This document shows, one piece after another, positions 6,699 through 15,592 of a DNA stretch of 64,000 bases (positions are counted from its first letter, which is position 1; each line of letters begins with the position of its first letter). The position numbers and the translations under genes are program-made. The stretch covers positions 2,976,001 to 3,040,000 of the forward strand of contig NZ_CP114291.2 of assembly GCF_027111355.2 (NCBI RefSeq). Direction: 5' to 3'. The notes under the pieces were generated by a model, which worked only from the letters and a program-made list of their open reading frames with translations, was not told the DNA's origin and ran no database searches. The DNA is from Flavobacterium eburneipallidum (GTDB lineage Bacteria > Bacteroidota > Bacteroidia > Flavobacteriales > Flavobacteriaceae).

Positions 6699-9422
6699 TT
6701 ATTTCTTCTTCGTTTCAAAATTCTGAAATTTGTATAATAACGAAAACATGGCGTAACGTTTCAATACTGTATTTTCTGAATCGATAACGGCAGTTGGTGT
6801 GATGTATCTTGAAGCACTTTGATTTTGATCTAGAACATCATAAACTTTTATTTTGAAAGTCATATCTTTTATAAATTCGTATGACAAACTGATATTCCAG
6901 AGGTAAAAATCTTTTTTGAAACCTGGCGAAATATTAGAATTATAAGAATACCCAAAATCATTTCCGAGAACCCATTTTTTTGGCCATTTGTTGGTTATTT
7001 CAATTTTAGCATTATGAAATCTATTCGAAGTTGACTTTAGAAAACTATTGTCATACGTAGTCGTATTGTAATTAAAATTATACGAAGGTTTGATACTTAA
7101 CAATTCGCCATAATCATAATTCAATCGTAAAGTAGGCGATAAACCAAGCGTTTTAGCTTCAAAAAGTTGAGTGTTGGTATAGCCTTTATCGAAATTATAA
7201 TTAGCATACAGGCCGAAATCAAGGCCAAAAGAATGGGCTTCTTTTTTAAAGGTTTTCGAATAATTTGCGCCTAAATAACTGGTGTAAGTTCCTGCAATAT
7301 TGGTGTAGGAACTAACTTGACTTCCGTTGGCATCAATTTCCGTAGAATTGATGATTTTATTATCATTATAGGTTACACTCGAATACATATAATATCCCGA
7401 ACGGGTTTTATAATCGTAATTTGAATAATTTAAGTTGACATAATGCGATTTTCCTGCTTCAAGATTAGGATTTCCTGTAACTTTATATAAAGGACTATAA
7501 ATTACATCAACAGGCAAAAGTTGATAGTCTTTTGGAATAGAAAATCGACGATCATAGAATAAATACAAACCTGCCGTTTTTGAAAATCGATAACTACCAT
7601 TTACAGAGGCATCTGGAATAATATAATTTTTTTTCAAATCAGTCGAAGTTCCTGTATAAAGGGAATGATTATCTTGTGAAATCATATAAGTCCCCGTTGA
7701 AACTCTTATATTAAATTTCTTTTTATTAATGCTAAATCCCGCTTTTGGAGCAATTTGAAATTTGGTAGAAGTATTAAAATTACTGTATAATTCATTCAAA
7801 TCACTATAGGTATTGGTAGTGTTATCAAAATCGAAAGTTTTTTTATCATCGGTGTTTTTTTCCCAATCTGAAAGCAGTTGGATGTTAATGCTCAACGAAT
7901 CGGTAATAGGTTCCGAATATTGAAAATTGCCAGAAAACAAATCTTTTTTATTTGCTGATTTTACATTTTGTTCTTGAGTTACATCTTTATCTGGTTCTAA
8001 TTCAAATAAGATGGTTCGATTTTCAAACGAATTCGAATCAGAATTGGTATTGTCATTCTTAAAATTTGCTGTGAAATACCTCCCTTTTCTCTTCATGGTC
8101 TTGAAAACAGAAATATCGTTTACAAAATTAGTTCTATCACTTTCCTCGGAGTTCCATCCATTTGTTTTATTGATTTCTTGGTTGCTTTCATTCCAAGTCC
8201 TACCTTCAGATTCCGAGTAGGATTTGCTCAATCCTTTAACGATTTTGGGTCTAATCATCAGTTTGGTTTGAGGCAAAATTTCAGACTCAAAATTAAAATC
8301 AAAATTATGATCGGTAGTTTCTCTCTTCGAATCGGAAGTGGATTCAGAACGATTGGAAGTATCAGGTAACAAACTCAAGGATTCAGTCTTATTTTTATTT
8401 TCCGACTCCATATTGGTATAATAATAATTCCCGTTGCTTTTTGATTTTTTATACCATTCGTCGGCATAATTCACCCCAATCAAATTCGACTTGATAATAC
8501 CGCTTCCCCCGCCTACTCTTGGAGCTCTGGAACCATTATTTCGTCCGCCGCCCATATTGTCAAAAACTTCGTCCATAGAAAATCCCGTGGCATTAATATT
8601 ATTAGCAGAACCCAAAAAGCTAATACGTCTTTTGTCCTTAAAATAACTTGCCAAAACACTACTTTCATACCGCTTATCCGTCCCATAACCCGCCAATAAT
8701 TTTCCAAAAAAACCTTTGTTTTTGTCTTTTTCGATAGTTAAATTGATACTCGCATTATTCGAGGTCGAAGCTTGCTTGGTAAATTTTTCTTCTTCGGTTT
8801 TGGTGTCCGAAACTTGTACTTTTTTGATTAATTCCGCTGGCAGGTTTTGAAGAGCAACTTTCCCATCTTCGCCAAAAAAAGATTTTCCGTTAACTAATAT
8901 TTGATTGACTTCCTTACCGTTGACGGTGATTTTTTTGTCGGCATCAATTACAACTCCTGGCAATTGTCTTAACAAAGCTTCTACATTGGCATCGGGACGT
9001 AACTTGAACGAAGCTGCATTAAATTCTAATGTATCTTTCTTAACACGAACGGGCGGTGCCACTGATTTTATGACAACTTCGTTGAGTGCATTTACTTTTT
9101 CGGTCAAAAACAACGAACCAAAATCCTTGTCGGCACTTATTTTGTCTAGGCTTTGCGAAAAATCTTCATAGCCTTCTCCTGATACTTTTAGAATTACTTT
9201 TTCGGCTAATTTCTTGGTATCTAATTTAAAAATTCCACTTTTATCAGAAATCGTATAATCAACCACCGAAGAATCTTTGGAACGAATCAAATAAATGGTT
9301 GCCGATTCTATAGGCGATTGAGTTTTGTCTTTTAGAATTTTACCTTTTAAAGTAATCGTGTTTTGTGCAAAAGAAGAAAAGCAGCATATTAAAAGAACAA
9401 GGAAGCTTAAAGTTATTTTCAT
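6699..9422 (-). CDS. TonB-dependent receptor-like outer-membrane beta-barrel protein
   Basis: This is a 907-aa outer-membrane protein. Its parts are a signal peptide (residues 1-19, cut after SSFA), a carboxypeptidase-regulatory-like beta domain (about 22-110), a plug domain (about 125-220, with LRQLPGVVIDADKKITVNGK), and a long barrel ending in FQNFETKKK. It belongs to the group annotated as outer-membrane beta-barrel family 3 rather than SusC: there is no SusD neighbour. A Gly/Asn/Arg-rich loop (about residues 285-305) follows the plug. The substrate is unknown. It is monocistronic and convergent with rluF. Confidence 0.88.
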   Translation of the reverse strand: MKITLSFLVLLICCFSSFAQNTITLKGKILKDKTQSPIESATIYLIRSKDSSVVDYTISDKSGIFKLDTKKLAEKVILKVSGEGYEDFSQSLDKISADKDFGSLFLTEKVNALNEVVIKSVAPPVRVKKDTLEFNAASFKLRPDANVEALLRQLPGVVIDADKKITVNGKEVNQILVNGKSFFGEDGKVALQNLPAELIKKVQVSDTKTEEEKFTKQASTSNNASINLTIEKDKNKGFFGKLLAGYGTDKRYESSVLASYFKDKRRISFLGSANNINATGFSMDEVFDNMGGGRNNGSRAPRVGGGSGIIKSNLIGVNYADEWYKKSKSNGNYYYTNMESENKNKTESLSLLPDTSNRSESTSDSKRETTDHNFDFNFESEILPQTKLMIRPKIVKGLSKSYSESEGRTWNESNQEINKTNGWNSEESDRTNFVNDISVFKTMKRKGRYFTANFKNDNTNSDSNSFENRTILFELEPDKDVTQEQNVKSANKKDLFSGNFQYSEPITDSLSINIQLLSDWEKNTDDKKTFDFDNTTNTYSDLNELYSNFNTSTKFQIAPKAGFSINKKKFNIRVSTGTYMISQDNHSLYTGTSTDLKKNYIIPDASVNGSYRFSKTAGLYLFYDRRFSIPKDYQLLPVDVIYSPLYKVTGNPNLEAGKSHYVNLNYSNYDYKTRSGYYMYSSVTYNDNKIINSTEIDANGSQVSSYTNIAGTYTSYLGANYSKTFKKEAHSFGLDFGLYANYNFDKGYTNTQLFEAKTLGLSPTLRLNYDYGELLSIKPSYNFNYNTTTYDNSFLKSTSNRFHNAKIEITNKWPKKWVLGNDFGYSYNSNISPGFKKDFYLWNISLSYEFIKDMTFKIKVYDVLDQNQSASRYITPTAVIDSENTVLKRYAMFSLLYKFQNFETKKK

Positions 9423-9543
9423 AGGTTAATTTTGGTTGTTAATAAGGCAAATAATATTTTCATTGTAAGTTTTTTACCCGCTTCAAACTTAATCATTGAT
9501 ACAGAAAAAAATTACAATTAAATGTTAAATATTGAATTTGGGT

Positions 9544-10239
9544 TTAATTTACAGAATCATACATGTTCAGATTACTCGATTTATCAACATCCAGATTTAT
9601 TTTTCCATCCAAAGAAAGCTTTACATCCGAATTATTTTTGACAGTTCCTGATATATTGTTCACTCTGTTTTTTGATTTAACATCTAGTCGAGTTTTATCG
9701 AGTTCAACCTCAATAGAATTTAGCTTATCAAAACTAAAATTGATTCGAGAGTTTTTAGCAATCAATTTGATATAATTTGAATTGTTGTTATCACAAACCA
9801 AGTCGGCATTTTCTGCTTTTACAAAAACAGAATCTACTTGATAACCCGATAGATATACAAGAGATTTTTCTTTAGCAACACAATGTTTTATATTTTTACA
9901 AAAAATATTAGCCACAAAATGAGCTCGAGGTAATTTGTTACGGTCACGTTTAACCCCAAAAACAAAAAGAGTATCATTTCGAACCACAAAAGAAGAAAAT
10001 CGAGGTTGTTTTGTTTTAAAAAAACTTTGAACAATTTTTCTTTCGGAACCATTTCTCAAATGAATTTGTGCATCAGATTCCGCAACTACAACTGAAAAAG
10101 GAGGAAGTGGTTTTACTTGTTCTACAAAATTATGGGTATCATAATATTCGACATAGTATTTGGATCCGATATATAATGCGATAATTCCACTAAAAAGGAA
10201 AATCAAAAAAGCGATAAATATTTTGTTAGATGTTTTCAT
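9544..10239 (-). CDS. Membrane-anchored protein with GIN-like beta domain
   Basis: This 231-aa protein has an N-terminal membrane helix (residues 7-27) and a beta-rich exported region. The repeating pattern of short strands (LVCDNNNSNYIKLIAKNSRI and following lines) resembles the DUF2807/GIN beta-helix adhesin-head domain. It is the last gene of the ABC/GntR operon, and its start overlaps the GntR stop by 14 bp, which indicates tight coupling. A role in envelope-stress sensing or surface display is inference only. Family assignment is tentative because the sequence is shorter than most GIN proteins. Confidence 0.65.
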   Translation of the reverse strand: MKTSNKIFIAFLIFLFSGIIALYIGSKYYVEYYDTHNFVEQVKPLPPFSVVVAESDAQIHLRNGSERKIVQSFFKTKQPRFSSFVVRNDTLFVFGVKRDRNKLPRAHFVANIFCKNIKHCVAKEKSLVYLSGYQVDSVFVKAENADLVCDNNNSNYIKLIAKNSRINFSFDKLNSIEVELDKTRLDVKSKNRVNNISGTVKNNSDVKLSLDGKINLDVDKSSNLNMYDSVN

Positions 10240-10603
10240 TGTCGTTGTTTTTTATTACTTCTACTAATTCGGTTAAATCGGTGCTGTTGAGTTGGAGCAA
10301 TTTTACTTTCAGCAGGAAATCGGGTAAATCCTGACTGAAAAAATTGGCTTTTTCATTGGCTTTTATGAGTTCGAAAGCTTTTTCAGAAACAAAAAAACCG
10401 ATGCCGCGTTTGTTGTCAAAAATGCCTGATTCTTGCAAATTGGTATAAGCCCGCATTACCGTGTTGTGATTGACTTCAAACTCGGCAGCCAAATCCCGCA
10501 CCGAAGCCACTCTATCACCAGCTTGCAATTGTCCTTCCAAAATTTGTTGGCAAAGGTTATCTACGATTTGCAGATAAATCCCTTTGGTTGATTTAAAATC
10601 CAT
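10226..10603 (-). CDS. GntR-family transcriptional regulator, YtrA subfamily
   Basis: This 125-aa regulator consists of a winged helix-turn-helix (residues 6-72: YLQIVDNLCQQIL, then SVRDLAAEFEVNHNTVMRAY) and a short C-terminal dimerisation tail with no ligand-binding domain, which is the hallmark of the YtrA subfamily. Such regulators usually repress the ABC-transporter operon that contains them. Here the ATPase and permease genes lie upstream in the same transcript, and a perfect palindrome (12291-12312) lies just before the first gene. It is separated by 1 bp from the permease gene and overlaps the following gene. Confidence 0.92.
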   Translation of the reverse strand: MDFKSTKGIYLQIVDNLCQQILEGQLQAGDRVASVRDLAAEFEVNHNTVMRAYTNLQESGIFDNKRGIGFFVSEKAFELIKANEKANFFSQDLPDFLLKVKLLQLNSTDLTELVEVIKNNDNENI

Positions 10604-10604
10604 A

Positions 10605-11447
10605 TTAAACCTCCTTTTCTTTTAATTTGAAATAAGCTATTGCCAAAAAGAACATCCAAGAAAACAATGATAACGATACCATAAATAACTCAATACTAGT
10701 TAAATAATTAGTAATCTCAAATTCATTCAATTCAGTGTTGAAACCGTGTGTTTCTTCAGGATTAAATATATGAGACAACCCAACCGAAAATGTGATTGAA
10801 GCCATTAGTATAACTACAGATGCAATAATCGTTTTGGCTAAAGCATAACGTTTAAAATAAGTTGCTCCTGCAAAAAGATAAATTCCATAAGAGAACAATC
10901 CAAAAAACACAAATAAGATTTGCCAAGTATCCCAGATTTTGCCATTTGTTTGGGTTATCAGAAAAACATAATCAAAATAAGGAATTAGTGCAGGATCCAT
11001 TAATTGTTCAACAGAATTATAATTAACTTTTTCGGGCATTAAAGAGGCTTTTGCCAATCGAATGCCTATCCAAAAAACACCTAACGCTATTGGAACAAAC
11101 AATCCTATTCGAATCAAGAACTGAAGTGCTACTTTTTCGAAAGTAGAACCTGGAGTGAGCAAATAATTGCTCGTTTTAATTTTATCAGACAAATCTGGAA
11201 AGGCCGAACCAATAATAACACCAACATACATCATAAAAAAGGCAAAACAAATGATGTAATTTTGAAATACCGCATAATCGTGTTTTATCATACTTACCAT
11301 TGAACTTTTTAGAAACATATAACCCAATATGTAGGTTATCAATCCTAGCCCAAGAATAGTTAAACCGTATTTTGTTTTATTGATTAACAAATCTTGTTTC
11401 AATAAATGGCTAAATCTTTTTATATTGAAGTGGTTATTAAACGGCAT
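10605..11447 (-). CDS. ABC transporter permease-like membrane protein
   Basis: This 280-aa integral membrane protein has six predicted hydrophobic segments (first TKYGLTILGLGLITYILGYM, near residues 24-43; last FMVSLSLFSWMFFLAIAYF, near the C-terminus). It overlaps the end of the ATPase gene by 11 bp and precedes the GntR gene, the standard layout of YtrA-controlled ABC-2 exporters. The substrate is unknown; related systems respond to cell-envelope antibiotics. Confidence 0.8.
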   Translation of the reverse strand: MPFNNHFNIKRFSHLLKQDLLINKTKYGLTILGLGLITYILGYMFLKSSMVSMIKHDYAVFQNYIICFAFFMMYVGVIIGSAFPDLSDKIKTSNYLLTPGSTFEKVALQFLIRIGLFVPIALGVFWIGIRLAKASLMPEKVNYNSVEQLMDPALIPYFDYVFLITQTNGKIWDTWQILFVFFGLFSYGIYLFAGATYFKRYALAKTIIASVVILMASITFSVGLSHIFNPEETHGFNTELNEFEITNYLTSIELFMVSLSLFSWMFFLAIAYFKLKEKEV

Positions 11448-12273
11448 AGCTCTCGGATTTTAAGGTTACTTTATTGATGATGGCGTTAAAAAGCAATTCG
11501 ATATCAATTTCGGTTTCTTCGATTGCATTGGCTGGTATAATGATACGATGACCGCCCAAACATTTTTCCTGATAAATTGGTGTTTCAATACCCGATAAAC
11601 TGGTAACCGTCTTGAATTGCCATTGTTGGCTGATATCAAAAACAGATTCATTAAAAACCATTTTTCCTTCGTCCAGCACTACAATTTTATCAATAATGGT
11701 TTCAATATCTTTTACTTGATGCGTTGAAATCAATACCAATTGCTCATCAGTTACCGAGCTAACCAATATTTTTCGAAACAAACTCTTGGACGGAATATCC
11801 AAACCATTCGTTGGCTCGTCCAGAATCAGCAAACTGCAATTGGTGGATAAAGCAAAAGCAATCAGGAATTTTTTACGCTGTCCATGCGAAAGTCCGTTGA
11901 GGCTATTTTTTGAATCCAATTCAAATTCCTGTAAAATGTTGTTCATTTTCACATAATCGAATTTGGGATATAAAGGCGCAGTCGCCTTAATGTAAACCCC
12001 AATAGTTATCGAAGGAAATGAAAACTCCTCGGAAACCATATAAAGGTCTGCCAAAAAATCAGGCATTCGATCAAAGGGTTTGAAACCATTAATAATTAAT
12101 TCGCCCATTTGCGGTTGCAACAATCCCGAAATCAACTGGAGAAAAGTAGATTTTCCTGCGCCGTTTTTGCCTAACAAGCCTACAATATTTCCGTTTTGTT
12201 GGTTGAAAGACAAATCAGTAAACAAAGCCTCCTGCTTTTTGTACTGAAAAGTTAAGTTTTGAATCTGTATCAT
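11437..12273 (-). CDS. ABC transporter ATP-binding protein
   Basis: This 278-aa ATPase subunit has Walker A GKNGAGKST (residues 35-43), the signature LSHGQRKKF (a variant of LSGGQ), Walker B LLILDEPTNGLD, and the H-loop STHQ. The first ORF methionine at 12342 would place the operator palindrome inside the gene, so I use the ATG at 12273 (MIQIQNLTF). It is the first gene of the four-gene operon ATPase, permease, GntR, GIN-like protein, driven by the promoter at 12316-12342. Confidence 0.92.
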   Translation of the reverse strand: MIQIQNLTFQYKKQEALFTDLSFNQQNGNIVGLLGKNGAGKSTFLQLISGLLQPQMGELIINGFKPFDRMPDFLADLYMVSEEFSFPSITIGVYIKATAPLYPKFDYVKMNNILQEFELDSKNSLNGLSHGQRKKFLIAFALSTNCSLLILDEPTNGLDIPSKSLFRKILVSSVTDEQLVLISTHQVKDIETIIDKIVVLDEGKMVFNESVFDISQQWQFKTVTSLSGIETPIYQEKCLGGHRIIIPANAIEETEIDIELLFNAIINKVTLKSESYAV

Positions 12274-12290
12274 AATATCACATTTTATTA

Positions 12291-12312
12291 GTGTACTAGT
12301 TTTGTAGTACAC
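12291..12312. promoter_or_regulatory. Probable operator for the GntR/YtrA-type regulator
   Basis: GTGTACTA-N6-TAGTACAC is a perfect 8-bp inverted repeat with a 6-bp centre, 17 bp upstream of the ATPase start. It lies immediately downstream of the -7 element, so bound protein would cover the transcription start. GTGTA...TACAC half-sites are known for YtrA-type regulators. Confidence 0.75.
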
Positions 12313-12315
12313 AAA

Positions 12316-12342
12316 GAAATGTATTTTGTTTGTAATAACCAA
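12316..12342 (-). promoter_or_regulatory. Promoter of the ABC/GntR operon
   Basis: On the minus strand a TTG (12340-12342) is spaced 16 bp from TACATTTC (12316-12323), a one-mismatch TAnnTTTG element. The operator palindrome begins 4 bp further downstream. Confidence 0.5.
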
Positions 12343-12382
12343 ATTAGATTCTAATTATTTTTTTACACTAGGTTAAAGTTCT

Positions 12383-12594
12383 GTTTGTCATTCCGTAGGA
12401 ATCTCTGCTTAATGTTGTTATCTTGCATTGGTTCTCCAAATTGGATTTCTCAAAATTTACTTGATTTTTTTAAAGCTATCCACATAGTCTGTGAGGAATA
12501 TCATTCGTTTAATAAATAGTCAACCCAATAGTTTCATTCTTTGAAATTGCAATGAATAATAGCATTAAGCAGAGATTCCTACGGAATGACAAAC
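12383..12594. repeat. 212-bp element with perfect 32-bp terminal inverted repeats (MITE-like)
   Basis: The left arm 12383-12414 (starting GTTTGTCATTCCGTAGGAAT) and the right arm 12563-12594 are perfect reverse complements over 32 bp; weaker complementarity continues inwards. The interior (about 148 bp) has no open frame worth calling. The arm sequence recalls the short CATTCCGTAGGAATC repeats scattered in Bacteroidota genomes. Apart from the operator/promoter and the GH43 -7 element, the rest of the 473-bp gap 12274-12746 is featureless AT-rich DNA. No target-site duplication is obvious. Confidence 0.8.
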
Positions 12595-12692
12595 GATACA
12601 AAAACTCAATAACTTTGAAATCAAGTGCCTCTTTTGCATCAATCTAACAGATTAATTTCACTCAAAAGCCATTAAATTCCAATTTACATTTC

Positions 12693-12700
12693 TATATTTG
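12693..12700 (+). promoter_or_regulatory. -7 promoter element, GH43 gene
   Basis: TATATTTG, an exact TAnnTTTG match, lies 46 bp upstream of the GH43 start codon. The -33 box is not clear. Confidence 0.45.
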
Positions 12701-12746
12701 CTATTAAATGTAATTAAAACACTTATTCCAAACTATACCAAAAAAA

Positions 12747-13790
12747 ATGAAAATCAACCAACTCCTTTGCAAAAGCATTGCCTTATTTTTGCTAATAAGC
12801 GTTAGCCTACAAGCTCAAAAATTAAAAAAAAATCAGTTTGATAATCCGTTAGCCTTACAACGCGCCGATCCATTTGTAACCAAAGCAGCGAACGGAACCT
12901 ACTATTTTATTGCCACCGCTCCAGAATACGACCGAATCGAAATACGCAGTTCTAAAACCATCAACGGAATCAAAAATGCAAAACCTGTTGTAGTTTGGCG
13001 CAAACACGACAACGGCATTATGGGCAATCATATTTGGGCTCCCGAATTACACCGCATTGAAGGCAAATGGTACATTTATTTTGCAGCCGCTTCTACTCAA
13101 AACAAATGGGATATTCACAAATATGCACTCTCTAATCCATCCGAAGATCCAACCCAAGGCAGTTGGGCAGAAGAAGGTCAAATTAAAAGCAACGTAAATA
13201 TTTTTTCGCTCGATGCTACGACTTTTGAACACAAAGGACAACGCTACATGATTTGGGTGGATAGAGCTAAAAAGGATAACACTGGATTATTTATTGCAAA
13301 AATGAGCAGTCCAACCACTTTAGAAGACATTCAAACGGTAATCACACAACCCGATTATCCTTGGGAAATGCACAAATACAAGGTAAACGAAGGTCCAGCG
13401 GTTCTTATCAGAAACGGAAAAGTTTTTGTTACTTTCTCTGCCAGTGCTACTGATGCTACTTATTGTCTCGGCTTACTTTGGGCTGATATTGATGCTAATT
13501 TGCTTGATGCAGCTTCTTGGCACAAACTGCCAGAACCTGTATTTTATACCAACGAAAAATTCAAACGCTATGGGCCAGGACACAACAGTTTTACCACTTC
13601 CGAAGATGGCAAAACCGATATTATGATTTACCATGCCCGTGATTATAAAGACATCATTGGCGATGCGTTAACGGATCCCAACCGTCATACTCGTGCTCGT
13701 GTTTTGAAATGGACAAAAGACGGAATGCCAGACTTTGGTCAAGAATTAGACGATAACGAAATGGCGTTAAAACAACAAAAGAAGAAGTAA
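12747..13790 (+). CDS. Glycoside hydrolase family 43 protein, secreted
   Basis: This 347-aa protein has a signal peptide (residues 1-23, cleaved near LQAQ) and a five-bladed propeller catalytic domain of GH43 type. ALQRADPFV holds the catalytic base Asp41, FSLDATTF the pKa-modulating Asp, and VNEGPAV the general acid Glu215. GH43 enzymes act mostly on arabinose- or xylose-containing side chains, and the exact substrate cannot be told. It has no SusC/D neighbours, so it is not part of a typical polysaccharide utilisation locus. It ends at a bidirectional terminator. Confidence 0.92.
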   Translation: MKINQLLCKSIALFLLISVSLQAQKLKKNQFDNPLALQRADPFVTKAANGTYYFIATAPEYDRIEIRSSKTINGIKNAKPVVVWRKHDNGIMGNHIWAPELHRIEGKWYIYFAAASTQNKWDIHKYALSNPSEDPTQGSWAEEGQIKSNVNIFSLDATTFEHKGQRYMIWVDRAKKDNTGLFIAKMSSPTTLEDIQTVITQPDYPWEMHKYKVNEGPAVLIRNGKVFVTFSASATDATYCLGLLWADIDANLLDAASWHKLPEPVFYTNEKFKRYGPGHNSFTTSEDGKTDIMIYHARDYKDIIGDALTDPNRHTRARVLKWTKDGMPDFGQELDDNEMALKQQKKK

Positions 13791-13803
13791 CATCTTTTAT
13801 TTA

Positions 13804-13847
13804 AAAAAGCCAAAATCAAGATGTGAAAGTCTTGGTTTTGGCTTTTT
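13804..13847. terminator. Bidirectional terminator between the GH43 gene and a convergent membrane gene
   Basis: An 18-bp stem (AAAAAGCCAAAATCAAGA at 13804-13821 against 13830-13847, one G-T pair) with an 8-nt loop is flanked by A and T runs, so it can serve both convergent transcripts. Confidence 0.85.
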
Positions 13848-13851
13848 ATTT

Positions 13852-15234
13852 TTACTTTTTCTCATTGACAAACTCATAATACAAAGCCTTGGAAAGAAAA
13901 GAATCCCTTTGTCGTTTAAGAATCTCTTCTTCTCTTGAAACTTCTGAATATTGTCCATCCAGCTTTTTTAAGCTAAAATAATTTCTTCGAGTTTCATCGT
14001 TAAAATTCAAATCACTCAAAAACATTGGTTCTACTCCTTTATTAACAGAAATATTATAGTTGGTCACTAAATTCCCCCAATTGATATAACTGCAAATCAA
14101 TAGGATTCCGTAGCAATACCAAACCATTTGATTGAAAAGGAAGGCATTTGTTTTCTGCTTGGTGATTTTCAATAAAGCGAAAAACAAACCAATTATTGCC
14201 AAAAATAAGAACGCATATACGCCCAATCGTTTGTAAGTCAATCCAAAATAAGAAATGTATTCAGTGTTTTTGATAAGCGTACTCAAAATCAAAATTCCAT
14301 TTAGGAAAATCCAAACTTTAGACAATTGTTTTAAGTTTTTGGCTTTTTTATCAAAATTGAAACCTCCTTTAAAATAAAACAAAATAACACCAACCGCCAT
14401 AATGATAGAGAAAATAACAGCATTTACTCGCTCGTGAGTCGCAGCACTCAATTTTGATTTTTCGATTACTTCAAAAAATTGTTCGTAATTGTAAGTAGCG
14501 ATAAAAACCAAGAGCAATCCGTTTAGAAGCCATAAAGTAATTTCGCCACTTCGTCTTTCAAAATCAATATCTAGGAACGAAAAAGTAGGCTCATTCGAAA
14601 CTTTCCTTTCATCAGTAAATTCATTTTGCAGTTTTGGATTTACTTCTAAACAGGTTTCTGGCACCCAATAATTCCAAAAAGTAAACGATATATAAAAACC
14701 AAATATTGAAATCAGAATGAGTTGAAAAAAATTCAAATCCAAACGATAATCAGTAAACAAAGAAGAGAAATGGTCGCTACCAAAAGCATAAACTGTAAAA
14801 AACAAAATCAGAAATAAAGCTGGAATAAAAACATAAGCAATCAGTTTTTTGGCAAAGTCATTTTTGATTTCTCGCTTTGGGAGCCATTGTCTTAAAATCA
14901 AAGGTCTTCCCAAAGAAGTAATTCCGTTGATGAAAATCAATGGAAAAACTTGTATCAACTTCAGTTTTTCTTGTGTTTTGAACTGTAAAAAAATAACCGA
15001 AAGTACTAAAGTCAAAAAAGAAACAAAATCGCCATACCAAGCAAAAGCCAAGCAAGACAAAACCGATGTAACTACAAGAGCCAAGTGCAACCTAGTAAAC
15101 CGCTCCTGAAAGAAATAACAAATGATTCCTGTCAATACTAATCCGAAAATAGCCAGATTCACTCCTACTGACTCATTGTAAAATAGCAGTGTAAAAATGA
15201 AACTGCTCCCGAAAATTAAATGGTATTTTTTCAT
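13852..15234 (-). CDS. DUF4153/DUF4173-type multi-pass membrane protein
   Basis: This 460-aa protein has about eleven hydrophobic segments and a C-terminal soluble stretch (SLKKLDGQYSEVSREEEILKRQ). The pattern (GITSLGRPLIL early, YAFGSDHFSSLF in the middle, YINWGNLVTNYNI late) fits the DUF4153/DUF4173 group of unknown function. It is the last gene of a three-gene cluster with a winged-helix regulator and a smaller membrane protein. A separate 17-bp palindrome (15254-15270) lies just upstream of its own start, so it may also be controlled individually. Confidence 0.75.
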   Translation of the reverse strand: MKKYHLIFGSSFIFTLLFYNESVGVNLAIFGLVLTGIICYFFQERFTRLHLALVVTSVLSCLAFAWYGDFVSFLTLVLSVIFLQFKTQEKLKLIQVFPLIFINGITSLGRPLILRQWLPKREIKNDFAKKLIAYVFIPALFLILFFTVYAFGSDHFSSLFTDYRLDLNFFQLILISIFGFYISFTFWNYWVPETCLEVNPKLQNEFTDERKVSNEPTFSFLDIDFERRSGEITLWLLNGLLLVFIATYNYEQFFEVIEKSKLSAATHERVNAVIFSIIMAVGVILFYFKGGFNFDKKAKNLKQLSKVWIFLNGILILSTLIKNTEYISYFGLTYKRLGVYAFLFLAIIGLFFALLKITKQKTNAFLFNQMVWYCYGILLICSYINWGNLVTNYNISVNKGVEPMFLSDLNFNDETRRNYFSLKKLDGQYSEVSREEEILKRQRDSFLSKALYYEFVNEKK

Positions 15235-15253
15235 AATTTAAAAATTTAAAAGT

Positions 15254-15270
15254 ACTTTGTATTTCAAAGT
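15254..15270. promoter_or_regulatory. Palindromic operator-like site, copy 2
   Basis: ACTTTGTATTTCAAAGT is a near-palindrome 20 bp before the DUF4153-type gene. It matches 15 of 17 bases of the site at 16217-16233 in front of the first gene of the same cluster. It is a candidate binding site of the winged-helix regulator encoded between the two. Confidence 0.65.
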
Positions 15271-15288
15271 AAATGATTAAAAAAAGGG

Positions 15289-15582
15289 TTATTTAGATTT
15301 GAATAATTTTTCCAGACTGTTGAGATGCGAGACAAAAGATGCCCTGCCTAAATTGGTCACTCTATACGATGTTTTTGGTTTTTTGCCCACAAATTCTTTT
15401 TTTATTTCGATATAAGCTCCTTTCTCCAATGCCGAAGAATGACTGGCTAGATTGCCATCGGTAATGTTCAAAAGGGTTTTCATTTCGGTAAAATCTACCC
15501 AATCATTGACCATTAGAATGGACATAATACCCAATCTAACACGACTTTCAAAATCTTTATTTAGTTTGTCAATGATTCCCAT
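15289..15582 (-). CDS. Winged-helix transcriptional regulator
   Basis: This 97-aa protein is one winged-helix domain: RVRLGIMSILMVNDWVDF, then LLNITDGNLASHSSALEKGAYIEI (recognition region) and the wing KPKTSYRVTNLGRASF. It fits the MarR-like HTH_34 family of stand-alone Bacteroidota regulators. It lies 10 bp after the small membrane protein and 54 bp before the DUF4153-type gene. Two near-identical palindromes flank the cluster starts, which suggests autoregulation. The signal is unknown; in analogous pairs the membrane protein may sense it. Confidence 0.85.
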   Translation of the reverse strand: MGIIDKLNKDFESRVRLGIMSILMVNDWVDFTEMKTLLNITDGNLASHSSALEKGAYIEIKKEFVGKKPKTSYRVTNLGRASFVSHLNSLEKLFKSK

Positions 15583-15592
15583 TCGGATGGTT

